From NCBI GenBank assembly GCA_013822245.1, contig PNKE01000077.1, positions 1-58,830 on the forward strand: DNA of 58,830 nucleotides, read 5' to 3'. Origin of the DNA: Candidatus Solibacter sp. Lineage in GTDB: Bacteria > Acidobacteriota > Terriglobia > Bryobacterales > Bryobacteraceae. The position numbers and the translations under genes are program-made. Below the pieces are notes generated by a model. The model saw only the letters and a list, made by a program, of their open reading frames with translations, was not told where the DNA came from and did not search any database. Below are positions 1 to 8,441 of the stretch, piece after piece (positions within the stretch are counted from its first letter, which is position 1; every line of letters starts with the position of its first letter).

Positions 1-120
1 CCCCCCACGCGCCGCGTCAGAAGCCGCCCGCCAGCCTGTATCCAGTACCATGGAGTCAGTCTCGTTCCGCACCACCCCGGACACACCACCCCGGATTTTT
101 GACTCTGTTTGTCCGCAATG

Positions 121-480
121 CTCTACGAAATCCGAAGGTATGCCCGGCCGCCCGAAACCCTCACCCTTCACAAGCTGCGCGTGCCCGAACAACTGCGCCG
201 CACGCTGTGCTGCACCAACGTGATCGAGCGCGCGTTCTCGATTGTCGAAGCCGTTTGCGCAACGTGAAGCGCTGGCGCACCGGCGGCCACATCGAACGCC
301 GGATTGGCTCGGGCTTGCTCGTGGCCGAACGCCAATTCAGCAAAGTCATCGGCCACTGCCATATCCCGGTGTTGTTGTCGTCGATGGCCGACGCGGCGGT
401 CAAGAAACCAATCGCCGCGCTCGCCAATGTGGCGTACTACGAAAACCGAGAGTCGCTAACTTTCAACGGCGAAGGGGGCA
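121..480 (+). pseudogene. IS256/Mutator-family transposase remnant (C-terminal part, frameshifted)
   Basis: Only the C-terminal part of a transposase is left. Positions 121-255 read ...PETLTLHKLRVPEQLRRTL then TNVIERAFSIVEAVC, the block that carries the conserved TN-x-IE motif of IS256-type DDE transposases. The match continues one frame over from about 252 with RLRNVKRWRTGGHIERR, GSGLLVAERQFSKV and HCHIPVLL, which is the usual C-terminal sequence of the family. A single missing base near 254 (TGC-GCAACG where TGC-CGCAACG is expected) explains the switch. The catalytic N-terminal two thirds are absent, so this is a dead fragment. The right edge near 480 is an estimate because no terminal repeat was identified. 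Confidence 0.75.
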
Positions 481-509
481 AGCTGCGCGTGAGCGGCGTG
501 GCGGTCCGG

Positions 510-581
510 GCGCAGGAGACCCGCGCGACCGTCTGGGGGATCATTACAGACCCGCAGGGGGCGACGGTGCCGGCTGCGAAG
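510..581 (+). pseudogene. Fragment of a carboxypeptidase-regulatory-like domain (TonB-receptor type N-terminus)
   Basis: About 24 codons read AQETRATVWGIITDPQGATV, then PAAK. This resembles the first strand of the carboxypeptidase regulatory-like domain that opens many large TonB-dependent outer-membrane proteins of Acidobacteriota, which usually begin with A-T-x-x-G-x-V-x-D-P-x-G-A just after the signal peptide. No signal peptide or receptor body is present. The fragment lies between the IS256 remnant and a glycosidase-like remnant and is presumably rearrangement debris. The match is short, so the assignment is tentative. Confidence 0.4.
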
Positions 582-605
582 TGTAATAACCGAGCTTTGA
601 GGGGG

Positions 606-842
606 ATTCAGACGAGAAGGGCACTTGCGGCGCTTGCGACCGTTGCCGCGCTGGCCTGCGGGGCTGCCTCCGCGGCCGTTGAAGCCATTCAGTTGATGAA
701 CCCGAGAGCCTTGAAGAACCAGCCCGGACCGGTCACCGCAGCCGAACTCCGTTCGCACCTGAAGGATCCCCCGGCCGAGTATCGCTCGATGCCGTTGCGG
801 GTCTGAAACGATCTGCTCGAATGGCCGCGGCTCGAAGAGCAG
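606..842 (+). pseudogene. N-terminal remnant of a secreted glycoside-hydrolase-like protein with a nonsense codon
   Basis: The reading frame gives a signal-peptide-like start (TRRALAALATVAALACGAAS-A), then a stretch ending DPPAEYRSMPLRV, a TGA stop at 804-806, and NDLLEWPRLEEQ in the same frame after it. Large secreted glycosidases (alpha-L-rhamnosidase/GH2-like) often contain P-x-E-Y-R-x-M-P-x-x-V-W-N-D near the N-terminus, so the TGA probably replaces a TGG tryptophan codon. The expected ATG is ATT (606-608). Similarity stops at 842, where sequence resembling an IS1380 transposase begins on the other strand. The glycosidase family is an inference from this short motif. Confidence 0.45.
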
Positions 843-846
843 CGGT

Positions 847-1017
847 GTGCTCGCGGACCTTGCCGGCCAAGTCGATCTTCCGCCGGTAGGCCACAAAGAC
901 GGCCACCCCGCCGAAGGGCGTGATGGCCCGCGTGGTCTCTCGCAAGATCAGCCGCTCCGTCGAGTGCAGCGCTTGAACCTCGGTCCGGACTGATTTGTCG
1001 GTCGCCGCTTGCTCCAT
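847..1017 (-). pseudogene. IS1380-family-like transposase, N-terminal fragment
   Basis: On the minus strand an ATG at 1017 opens a frame with RETTRAITPFGGVAVFVAY then RRKIDLAGKVREH. The T-P-F/W-G-G-x-x-x-F/L block followed by R-K-x-x-L-x-x-x-x-x-x-H is typical of the N-terminus of IS1380-group transposases. Similarity ends at about 847, exactly where the glycosidase-like remnant of the other strand stops, so the element is truncated at that junction. The murA stop codon lies about 60 bases beyond its start. No inverted terminal repeats were recognised. It is non-functional because nearly the whole catalytic domain is missing. Confidence 0.5.
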
Positions 1018-1075
1018 CCCTCCGTTGCCGCAGACTCACCGGCACGTTCGCTGTACTTCAACTTCGGGATTCAGG

Positions 1076-2407
1076 CTAATCCACTGAGACGATCTCGGCT
1101 CCGAGGGCCAGCAGCTTTTCGTTGAGGTTCTCGTAGCCGCGATCGATCAGGTTTGTATTGGTGAGCGTCGAATCGCCCTGCGCGGCAAGGGCGGCGATGA
1201 CGTAGGAGAAGCCGGCGCGAAGGTCGGGGATATGGATCTCGGCGCCGCGCAGGGGGGTGGGGCCGGCGATCACGGCGGAGTGTTTCCAGTTTCTCTGGCC
1301 GAAGCGGCAGGTGAGTCCGCCGAGGCATTCCCGATAGAGCTGAATCCGTGCGCCCATGCGGTTGAGCGCTTCAATGTAGCCGAAGCGCTGCTCGTAGACG
1401 GTTTCGTGGACGATGGAGATGCCGCGAGCCTGGGTGAGGGCGATGACGAAGGGCTGCTGGTAATCGGTGGTGAAGCCGGGATAGACGTCGGTTTCGAGGG
1501 CGATTGAACGGAGTTCGCCGCCCGCGCGCCAGAACTCGATGCCGTCGTCGCGAACGTCGAAGTCGCCGCCGATCTGGCGGTACTTATTGAGGAACGTCAT
1601 CATGTCCACCTGGCGGGCGCCGCGGACGAAGATGCGTCCGTTGGTTGAGACGGCGGCGCAGGCCCAGGATGCGGCTTCCAGGCGGTCTGGCAGGGCGGTG
1701 TGATCGTAGCCGTGGAGTTGCTTGACGCCGGCGATGGTGATGACGCGGTCGACATCGACGGAGATGAAAGCGCCCATTTTCTGCAGGACCATGATGAGGT
1801 CCATGATCTCGGGCTCGATGGCGGCGTTTGAGAGTTCGGTGACGCCCTCGGCGCGGACCGCGGCCAGGATCACCTGCTCTGTGGCGCCAACGGAGGGGAA
1901 CTCCAATTTGATCTTGGCGCCCTGGAGCCTGTCGCAGGTCAGGCGGGAGGCGTTGGCCTCTTCATGCAGGGTGGCGCCCATGTGCTGGAGGGCGTTGAGG
2001 TGGAAATCGACGGGCCGCTGGCCGATGCGGCAGCCGCCAAGGGAGGGCACGGGCGCATCGCCGAAGCGGGCGAGCAGAGGGCCGCAGGTGAGGATTGGAA
2101 TGCGGCTGCGTCCGGAGAACTCCCGCAGGACGCTGCGCTCCATGGGTTGGATGTTACCGGGGCGGATGCGCAGGACTCCGGGTTCGGGCCGTTCAACGGC
2201 GCCGCCGATGGCTTCGATCAACTCAGAGACGATGGCGACATCGGCGACATCGGCGACATTGCGCAGAGTGCAATCCTCGCCGGTGAGCAGCGAGGCGACC
2301 ATGATCTTCGGCAGGGCGTTCTTGGCGCCACGCACGGAGACCGCGCCGGCCAGGGGTCTGCCGCCACGCAGAACAAGCCGGCCAGAGGCTGCGGCGGCGG
2401 GGCTCAT
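1076..2407 (-). CDS. murA: UDP-N-acetylglucosamine 1-carboxyvinyltransferase MurA
   Basis: Transfers enolpyruvate from phosphoenolpyruvate to UDP-N-acetylglucosamine, the first committed step of peptidoglycan synthesis, in the cytosol. The protein has 443 residues, the normal family length. The substrate-binding GAKN motif is at residues 27-30 and the catalytic, fosfomycin-targeted cysteine is Cys126 in [11 protein letters not shown], so the fosfomycin-sensitive type is expected. The C-terminal GYENLNEKL stretch is also typical. The ATG overlaps the ftsZ stop codon by four bases (ATGA), so translation is probably coupled. MurA as the last gene of a dcw cluster is less usual than a separate location. 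Downstream of the stop only IS debris follows, and no terminator was seen. Confidence 0.97.
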   Translation of the reverse strand: MSPAAAASGRLVLRGGRPLAGAVSVRGAKNALPKIMVASLLTGEDCTLRNVADVADVAIVSELIEAIGGAVERPEPGVLRIRPGNIQPMERSVLREFSGRSRIPILTCGPLLARFGDAPVPSLGGCRIGQRPVDFHLNALQHMGATLHEEANASRLTCDRLQGAKIKLEFPSVGATEQVILAAVRAEGVTELSNAAIEPEIMDLIMVLQKMGAFISVDVDRVITIAGVKQLHGYDHTALPDRLEAASWACAAVSTNGRIFVRGARQVDMMTFLNKYRQIGGDFDVRDDGIEFWRAGGELRSIALETDVYPGFTTDYQQPFVIALTQARGISIVHETVYEQRFGYIEALNRMGARIQLYRECLGGLTCRFGQRNWKHSAVIAGPTPLRGAEIHIPDLRAGFSYVIAALAAQGDSTLTNTNLIDRGYENLNEKLLALGAEIVSVD

Positions 2408-3804
2408 TGGAAGAGTTTCCTTTCACGCTTGAGGAAAGCCGGGGTGTCGATGTCGTCGAAATCGAAAACGTCGTCGGCGGCCAGGGGTTCGGCGGGCGGC
2501 GCGGGCGGCGTGGTTGCAGGGCGGCCCGGGGCCGGCGGGGCTTGATCGACGAAATCGAGGTCGAAGACCGTTTCGCCGTGCGCGTCCGGCTGATCGATCG
2601 GCCGCAGCTCGCCGGGTTCAATGTCGAAAACCTCAACCGGCTGCACGGCGGATCCCGCGGACTCGTCATATTGGGGCGCCGAGGCGGCCGGTTCAGGCTC
2701 ATCGTCGAACAGCGGGGCGGAGGGGAGCGCGCGCACGGCGGTGGGCTCGGAGGAGAACGCGCCGGGCATTGGTCTGCGGCCAGAGACGGCGGGCGCATCC
2801 ACCTGGGGCAGATCCTTGCGCTCGAAGCCGGTGGCGATGACGGTGATTTTCACTTCGTCGCCGAGGTTTTCGTCGGGAACGAGTCCGAAGTTGATCTGGA
2901 CATCGGGGTTTCCGGTAGCGGCGCGGATCAATTCGCAAGCGTCCTGCATTTCGTGCAAGCCGAGCGACGTCGAAGCGGTCATGTTGAGCAGCACGGCGCG
3001 CGCGCCCTTGAGGCCGCCCTCTTCGAGCAGCGGGCAGGCGATGGCCTTCCTGGCCGCTTCGAGCGCGGCGCCCTCGCCCGAGGCCGACGCCGTACCCATG
3101 ACGGCGAAGCCCATGCCGAGCATGATGGCGCGGACGTCGGCGAAGTCGCGGTTGATGAGTCCGGGGGTGGTAATGATGTCGCTGATGCCCTGGACGCCCT
3201 GGCGCAGGACGTCGTCGGCCATGCGGAAAGCCTCGAAGAAACTGGTGCCGCGCGGGACGAGATCGACGAGCCGGTCGTTGGGGATGGAGATGACGGTATC
3301 GACGGTGGCGTGCAGTTCGGCCAGTCCGCGTTCGGCCTGGCGGAGGCGGCGCGGGCCTTCGAACTGGAAGGGGCGGGTGACGACGGCCACAGTAAGCGCG
3401 CCTAGTTCCTTGGCGAGTGCTGCGATCACGGGGGCGGCGCCGGTGCCGGTGCCTCCGCCGAGTCCGGCGGCGACAAAGACCATATCGGCGCCTTCGAGGA
3501 TTTCGATGATGCGGTCGGTATCCTCGAGGGCGGCCTGGCGGCCGATTTCAGGATCGGACCCGGCGCCGAGTCCGTGGGTGATGCGGGCGCCGAGGGCGAT
3601 CTTGTTGGGCACCTTGGACGCGCGCAGCGCCTGGGCGTCGGTGTTCAGGACGTAGAACTCGACGCCAGTGACGCCAAGGTCCATCATGCGGTTCACGGCA
3701 TTGGAGCCGCCGCCGCCGACGCCGATCACCTTGATGCGGGTTCCGCCGAGGGCCTCGTCGGTCATTTCGAACTTCAATGAATCGAAAGCGTCCATGTTTT
3801 CCAT
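2404..3804 (-). CDS. ftsZ: Cell division GTPase FtsZ
   Basis: Tubulin-like GTPase that polymerises into the Z ring. The chosen start gives 466 residues. The tubulin signature GGGTGTG is at residues 116-122, preceded by the nucleotide-binding [12 protein letters not shown] near residue 26 and followed by the T7-loop region [10 protein letters not shown]. After the globular core (about residue 340) comes a low-complexity linker rich in Pro, Ala and Asp, then a C-terminal peptide [16 protein letters not shown] resembling the conserved tail that binds FtsA. The ATG at 3804 has GAGAGG seven bases upstream and lies 11 bases after the ftsA stop. A longer open frame to 3921 would run into ftsA, and an ATG at 3795 is a possible alternative. 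The stop overlaps murA. Confidence 0.97.
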   Translation of the reverse strand: MENMDAFDSLKFEMTDEALGGTRIKVIGVGGGGSNAVNRMMDLGVTGVEFYVLNTDAQALRASKVPNKIALGARITHGLGAGSDPEIGRQAALEDTDRIIEILEGADMVFVAAGLGGGTGTGAAPVIAALAKELGALTVAVVTRPFQFEGPRRLRQAERGLAELHATVDTVISIPNDRLVDLVPRGTSFFEAFRMADDVLRQGVQGISDIITTPGLINRDFADVRAIMLGMGFAVMGTASASGEGAALEAARKAIACPLLEEGGLKGARAVLLNMTASTSLGLHEMQDACELIRAATGNPDVQINFGLVPDENLGDEVKITVIATGFERKDLPQVDAPAVSGRRPMPGAFSSEPTAVRALPSAPLFDDEPEPAASAPQYDESAGSAVQPVEVFDIEPGELRPIDQPDAHGETVFDLDFVDQAPPAPGRPATTPPAPPAEPLAADDVFDFDDIDTPAFLKRERKLFQ

Positions 3805-3815
3805 TGTGCAACCTC

Positions 3816-5018
3816 TCAGCCGCGGTTGGAGAAAAGATTCAGAAACCGGGGGCCGGCGGAGCGGCCCTTTCGCTGCTGGAGCCTGGCCGAGTACATGGCA
3901 AGGCCGGCGGCGGTGGTCCACTCCGGCGTGTTCAGATTCTCGGGGACCTGATCGACTCCGCGGATGAAGCCCAGGCGCGCCTGGCAGCCGAGCACGCGTT
4001 CGGCGACCTCGACGATGCCGTCCATCCGGGAAGCGCCGCCGCAGAGGACAATGCCTTCGTGGACGCTGAGTCCGCGGGCGTAGTCGGCGCGGAAACGCTC
4101 GACGTATTGGAAAATCTGGGTGGCGCGGGCCTCGATGATTTCGATGAGGTCGCGGCGGCTCAGTTCGCGTCCGGGCCGGCCGGGCGAGGCGGGAAGCTCG
4201 ATGACGATGTTGTCGGCGGTGAGGCCGAGCAGGGCACAGCCGTGTCTGATCTTGATGTCCTCCGACTCGTCGAGCGACATAGCCTTCACCTCGCTGATAT
4301 CGCGGGTGAAGTGCTCGCCGGAGAAGGGCATGCCGATGGCGAACAGGGCCGAGTCGCCATCATAGAAAACGAGACCCGATGAGTGCGCGCCGATGTCGAG
4401 CACCGCAACGCCGCCGGCCCGTTCGTCAGCCAGCACGCAGGCATAGGCGGCGGCCATGGCCTCGAAGACGGTCTCCTGGACGTCGATCCTCGCCTGCTGG
4501 ACGGCGCTGAGCAGGGTTTGATGTTCCTGGGCGCTGGCGGTGATGAGCAGGGTATGGGCCTCGAGGCGGAGGCACTCGACGTTGACAGGATGCAGAGTGG
4601 GCGGCTGGCCGTCGACGGTGAAGTCCTGCGGCAGAACCTGAAGCAGCGCGCGGTCGTCTTCGAGCGGCGCCAGCGCGGCGAGTTTGACGGTATAGGCGAG
4701 GTCCTCGCGGGCGATGCGCCGCGGGTGCCCGAAATCGTAGACGCCACGGCCCTGCTGGGAGCGGATTGCCGGCCCTCCGACGCCGACCACCGCCGACCCG
4801 ATGTCGAAGCCGGAGGATTTCCTGGCCGCATCGACAGCCTCGCGGATCGAGCGGGCGACAGCGCCCTGATCCGATATCTGGCCCCGATGCCAGCCGCTGG
4901 ACTGGGCGGCGCCGTGGCCGGCATAGCGCATCACGCCGCCCTCCACCGACAGTACGAAGACGCGGGTCCAGACGCTGCCGACATCCAGGCCGATGGCGAT
5001 CTCGTTCTGCTTCCTCAC
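3816..5018 (-). CDS. ftsA: Cell division protein FtsA
   Basis: Actin-fold ATPase that anchors FtsZ filaments to the inner face of the membrane. It has 400 residues, typical for FtsA. The phosphate-1 loop reads [12 protein letters not shown] near residue 8, the SHS2 insertion spans roughly residues 80-160, and the phosphate-2 and adenosine loops read [12 protein letters not shown] and [12 protein letters not shown]. The last residues, [12 protein letters not shown], form a short amphipathic helix as used for membrane attachment. The ATG overlaps the ftsQ stop by four bases, and ftsZ starts 11 bases after its stop, so ftsQ, ftsA and ftsZ form one translationally coupled block. Confidence 0.95.
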   Translation of the reverse strand: MRKQNEIAIGLDVGSVWTRVFVLSVEGGVMRYAGHGAAQSSGWHRGQISDQGAVARSIREAVDAARKSSGFDIGSAVVGVGGPAIRSQQGRGVYDFGHPRRIAREDLAYTVKLAALAPLEDDRALLQVLPQDFTVDGQPPTLHPVNVECLRLEAHTLLITASAQEHQTLLSAVQQARIDVQETVFEAMAAAYACVLADERAGGVAVLDIGAHSSGLVFYDGDSALFAIGMPFSGEHFTRDISEVKAMSLDESEDIKIRHGCALLGLTADNIVIELPASPGRPGRELSRRDLIEIIEARATQIFQYVERFRADYARGLSVHEGIVLCGGASRMDGIVEVAERVLGCQARLGFIRGVDQVPENLNTPEWTTAAGLAMYSARLQQRKGRSAGPRFLNLFSNRG

Positions 5019-5920
5019 TTCGCGTCGCCCTCCTCGGTCTTCGGCGGCTCAGGCAGGGACTTCAGAATCACCCTCTGGTCCATGGAGAGATCCAGCACTG
5101 CGCGGTCCTGAAGGACATGGCGGATGGATTCGGCGTTGCGGCTGAAGTAGTCCAGCCGCTCTCGCCAGGCGGTATCGCCGAGAAAGAGGTCGACGGTGAC
5201 ACCCTGGATCTCGTAGGCGATGCTCACCGCCGGCGCGGCCGAGACGTCGATCTCGGAGATGCGGCCGCGGTAGGGGGCGAGGTCGTGGATCAACCTGGCC
5301 ATGAGCCTGACCCGCGCCCGCCGCAACTCGCGAGTGTCCTGGATCCGGACGCCCTTGAGCAGGGGCAGAGCCAGCGCCTGTTGTGATTTGATGCCGAGGA
5401 TCTCGCCCTCATCGTCAATAAGCATCGGGCGGTAAGCGACCGGGTAGTGCATCGATCCGGTGACGCCCGCCGGCGCCTGGATGAAAGCCGCCGGCACACG
5501 TTCGACGATTTCGACGGCCACGCGGTTGGGCCAGATGCGTCTGACCGTGGCCGACTTCACCCACGGCAGCTCGTCGATCCGGGCTTTGCGCGCGGCGGGG
5601 TCGAGCTTGAACAGGCTGCGTCCGCGATCCTGATCGAAGATCTCCTGAATCCCGCGCAGGCTGGCGTTCCTGACGCCGCTGATCTCAACAGCGGCCGGTT
5701 CACCCGCGGCATCGTGCTGGGCGATCAAAAAGCGGCTGTCATTGGAGAGAAACTGCTCGCCGCTCCACAGCAGCCATGCGACCAGGAAGACAACCGCGAC
5801 CACGGCCGACGTCAGCGCGGCGAATTTGAGCAGGCGGAAGGCGTCGATGCCGGGCAGAGTTTGGCCTGGTTTCCGCGTTTCGGCGGCGGCCTCGGGCTCT
5901 GTCTTCCTACGCCTTGCCAC
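5015..5920 (-). CDS. ftsQ: Cell division protein FtsQ (POTRA domain)
   Basis: Bitopic divisome protein that links early cytoplasmic and late periplasmic division proteins. It has 301 residues: a basic cytoplasmic head (MARRRKTEPEAAAETRKPG), one transmembrane helix at about residues 31-52, then a POTRA domain (about 75-150) with VEISGVRNASLRGI and LPWVKSATVRRIWPNRVAVE, the usual FtsQ/DivIB pattern, followed by the beta domain. The start overlaps the end of murC by 14 bases and the stop overlaps ftsA by four. In many bacteria murB and ddl lie between murC and ftsQ; here they do not. Confidence 0.93.
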   Translation of the reverse strand: MARRRKTEPEAAAETRKPGQTLPGIDAFRLLKFAALTSAVVAVVFLVAWLLWSGEQFLSNDSRFLIAQHDAAGEPAAVEISGVRNASLRGIQEIFDQDRGRSLFKLDPAARKARIDELPWVKSATVRRIWPNRVAVEIVERVPAAFIQAPAGVTGSMHYPVAYRPMLIDDEGEILGIKSQQALALPLLKGVRIQDTRELRRARVRLMARLIHDLAPYRGRISEIDVSAAPAVSIAYEIQGVTVDLFLGDTAWRERLDYFSRNAESIRHVLQDRAVLDLSMDQRVILKSLPEPPKTEEGDAK

Positions 5921-7304
5921 CGCGGGCCTCGCTTTCCCTGATTGATTCGAGCAAGCGCGGGCCGAGCGTGGTCACGCTGCCCGCGCCGAGCGTCAGCAAG
6001 AGGTCTCCCTCGCGCAGCACCGCCAGCAGCGCGGCGGGCGCATCGGCGAGCGAACCGGCATACCGCGCGCAGGGATGGCCGGCATGCTGGATCCGCTCGG
6101 CCAGCGCCTCGCCTGTGATACCTGCCACCGGCTGTTCGCTGGCCGCATAGATATCGAGGACGAAGACCAGATCGGCGGCGGCGAACGCGCCCGCGAATTC
6201 CTCCATCAGTTGAGCGGTCCGGGTGTAGCGGTGGGGTTGAAAAGCGACGATCAGCCGGCCGGGCTTCAACATCCGCAGGGCTTCGAGCGTCGCGCGGACT
6301 TCGGTTGGGTGGTGGCCGTAGTCATCGATCACGCCGATGCCGCGGGCGCTGCCGACGGTTTCCATCCGGCGGCCGGGTCCGCGGAACCGCGAGATGGCGT
6401 GCAGCGCGGCCTTGTCGCCGGCGCCCATGAGCGAGGCCGCGGTGAGCGCGGCAGCGGCGTTGAGCACGTTGTGGCGGCCGACGGCGGGAAGCCGGACATC
6501 GAGTTGACGCCCGGCCAGGCTGAGCGTGAAACGGCTGCCCGAGGCGTCACACGATTCCTGCGAGATGCGGGCGGCGGCGCTCTCGCCGCGTCCGTACCAG
6601 AGGATGCGCCGGCGCGAGGCGGCGAGCGTTTCCAACGTCGCCGGATCGTCGGCGCAGGCGATGACCGCGCCATCGTGCGGCACGTTGTTGCTGAACTGGA
6701 GGAACGCCGCGCGGACGGCTTCGAAGTTGCCGTAGTGGTCCAGATGTTCGCGATCGATGTTGGTGACGATGGCGATTTCGGGAGACAGATGGAGGAACGA
6801 ACCGTCACTTTCGTCCGACTCGGCGACGAACCAGTCGCCCAGGCCCAGCCGCGCGTTGGACCCGCCGAAGGCGGGCACGGTGGAACCGATGGCGGCGGTT
6901 GGATCCAGTCCGGCATCGAGGGCGATGCAGGCAAGCATGGACGACGTTGTCGTCTTGCCGTGGCTGCCAGCCACGGCGGCGGCGCGCTTCGGACGCATCA
7001 GTTCGGCAAGCAGTTCTCCGCGGCGGACGATCGGCAGCCCGCGGCGCCGGGCCGCGGCGTATTCGGGATTGCTCTCGCCGACGGCCGAGGTGACAATCAG
7101 CGCCGCCGCGTCCGCGGGCAGGTTTTCGGCGGCGTGTCCGATGACGACACCGATGCCCAATGAGGCCAGACGCTCTGTCGACGGCGACCGCTTCGCATCC
7201 GAACCCGTCACCCTGCACCCCATGCGGTGCAGGATTTCGGCGAGGCCGCTCATCCCGATGCCGCCGGCGCCGGTGAAGTGAAAGGGCTGCGAAGGGCGAA
7301 ACAT
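5907..7304 (-). CDS. murC: UDP-N-acetylmuramate-L-alanine ligase MurC
   Basis: ATP-dependent ligase that adds L-alanine to UDP-N-acetylmuramic acid. It has 465 residues. The N-terminal UDP-binding loop is TGAGGIGMSG (residues 11-20), the ATP P-loop is GSHGKTTT (113-120), and the central domain shows ESDESDGSF and NIDREHLDHYG, as expected for MurC. The C-terminal domain contains DDYGHHPTEV and FQPHRYTR. It starts nine bases after the murG stop and overlaps ftsQ at its end. All features look intact. Confidence 0.96.
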   Translation of the reverse strand: MFRPSQPFHFTGAGGIGMSGLAEILHRMGCRVTGSDAKRSPSTERLASLGIGVVIGHAAENLPADAAALIVTSAVGESNPEYAAARRRGLPIVRRGELLAELMRPKRAAAVAGSHGKTTTSSMLACIALDAGLDPTAAIGSTVPAFGGSNARLGLGDWFVAESDESDGSFLHLSPEIAIVTNIDREHLDHYGNFEAVRAAFLQFSNNVPHDGAVIACADDPATLETLAASRRRILWYGRGESAAARISQESCDASGSRFTLSLAGRQLDVRLPAVGRHNVLNAAAALTAASLMGAGDKAALHAISRFRGPGRRMETVGSARGIGVIDDYGHHPTEVRATLEALRMLKPGRLIVAFQPHRYTRTAQLMEEFAGAFAAADLVFVLDIYAASEQPVAGITGEALAERIQHAGHPCARYAGSLADAPAALLAVLREGDLLLTLGAGSVTTLGPRLLESIRESEARGGKA

Positions 7305-7313
7305 TCGATTATC

Positions 7314-8432
7314 CTATTGTTCCGGCGGTTTCCGGACTCTGTCAATATTGCCGGCGCACTCCCGCAGCAGTCCCGCCGCCCTCCGGGCGGCGCCGGGCAT
7401 CGCCAGCGACCGCGCCGCGGCGCCCATCGAGCGCGCCCGTTCCGGATCGGCGGCGAAATCGATGATGGCCCTGGCCAGCGAAGCTCCATCGAGATCGCGG
7501 TCCTCGATCATGACGGCCGCGCCGGCCCGCGCCATCGCCAGGGCGTTGTGTTTCTGGTGGCCGTCGGCGGCGAACGGAAACGGAACCAGAATCGACGGGC
7601 GGCCCGCGGCAGCGATCTCGCTCACCGCGCCGGCGCCCGACCGGCTCACAATCAGCGACGCCCGCGCATAGGCCGCCGGCATGCCGTCGAGAAACGCCGT
7701 CACCTCGCCATCGAGGCCCGATCCTTCGAACGCCGCCTTGAGTTCCGCCTCCTCGGACGGGCCGCATTGAAGGGTCATCGAAACCCGCGGCGCGCCTTCG
7801 CGCAGAACCGGCCACGCCTCCCGGGCCGCCTTGTTCAACGAACGGGCGCCGCGGCTGCCGCCGGTCACAAGCACGTGAAAAGGCGCATCCGGCGCTGGCG
7901 GCGCGATGCGGAAGAACTCCTCGCGGATCGGCAATCCGGCCCGCTCCGCACGGCCTGGCGGGAAATGACGGATCGTCTGGTCGAAGCTCACCAGCGCGTG
8001 GCGGACCCAGCGCGCGGTAAGGCGTGACACGATACCCGGAATGGCGTTCGGCTCCACGGCCACCACAGGAGTGCCCGTCAGGATGGCAGCGATCACCGTC
8101 GGTCCGGCGGCATACCCGCCCGTGCTGAAGACAGCCGCGGCCCGGTGTGATTTCAGAATGCGGCGCGCCCGCAGGACTGCGGCCGGCAACTGGAGGGCCG
8201 ACCAGAGCATTTTCCTCAGCCCGGCGCGGTTGATCCCGCCAATTTCGATCCACTCGATCGGGAACCCATGCTTCGGCGCCAGCGCGGCTTCCATGCCGTT
8301 GCGCGTACCAATGAAGAGGCACTTCCCGCCCTGGCCGCGCAGTTCGGCGGCAACCGCGATGAGCGGCATCACGTGGCCGCCGGTGCCGCCGCCGGCCATG
8401 ATGAAATGCCCGGGATCGCGTTGGACAGACAG
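7314..8432 (-). CDS. murG: Lipid II synthase MurG, probable CTG start
   Basis: Membrane-associated GT-B glycosyltransferase that adds N-acetylglucosamine to lipid I to make lipid II. The glycine-rich AGGGTGGHVMP and the C-terminal SRSGAGAVSEIAAAGRPSIL plus FPFAADGHQKHNA donor-site motifs are intact. The first ATG is at 8399, directly before AGGGTGGH, which would delete most of the first beta strand. The frame is open upstream and encodes SVQRDPGHFIM, matching the short strand in front of this loop in other MurG proteins. That stretch contains no ATG, GTG or TTG, but a CTG at 8432-8430 sits five bases after a perfect AGGAGG. I therefore place the start there (372 residues); the ATG at 8399 (361 residues) is the conventional alternative. 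The upstream in-frame stop is the TAG of ftsW itself. Confidence 0.93.
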   Translation of the reverse strand: MSVQRDPGHFIMAGGGTGGHVMPLIAVAAELRGQGGKCLFIGTRNGMEAALAPKHGFPIEWIEIGGINRAGLRKMLWSALQLPAAVLRARRILKSHRAAAVFSTGGYAAGPTVIAAILTGTPVVAVEPNAIPGIVSRLTARWVRHALVSFDQTIRHFPPGRAERAGLPIREEFFRIAPPAPDAPFHVLVTGGSRGARSLNKAAREAWPVLREGAPRVSMTLQCGPSEEAELKAAFEGSGLDGEVTAFLDGMPAAYARASLIVSRSGAGAVSEIAAAGRPSILVPFPFAADGHQKHNALAMARAGAAVMIEDRDLDGASLARAIIDFAADPERARSMGAAARSLAMPGAARRAAGLLRECAGNIDRVRKPPEQ

Positions 8433-8441
8433 AGCCGCCTC

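Noticed and set aside
99-806. Open frame of 235 codons as a gene
   Set aside because: It joins parts of an IS256 tail and other scraps, its N-terminal third is out of frame with the transposase similarity, and it ends at a likely nonsense mutation.
2407-3405. 332-codon plus-strand frame opposite ftsZ
   Set aside because: Antisense shadow of high-GC codon use, without ribosome-binding site or family motif.
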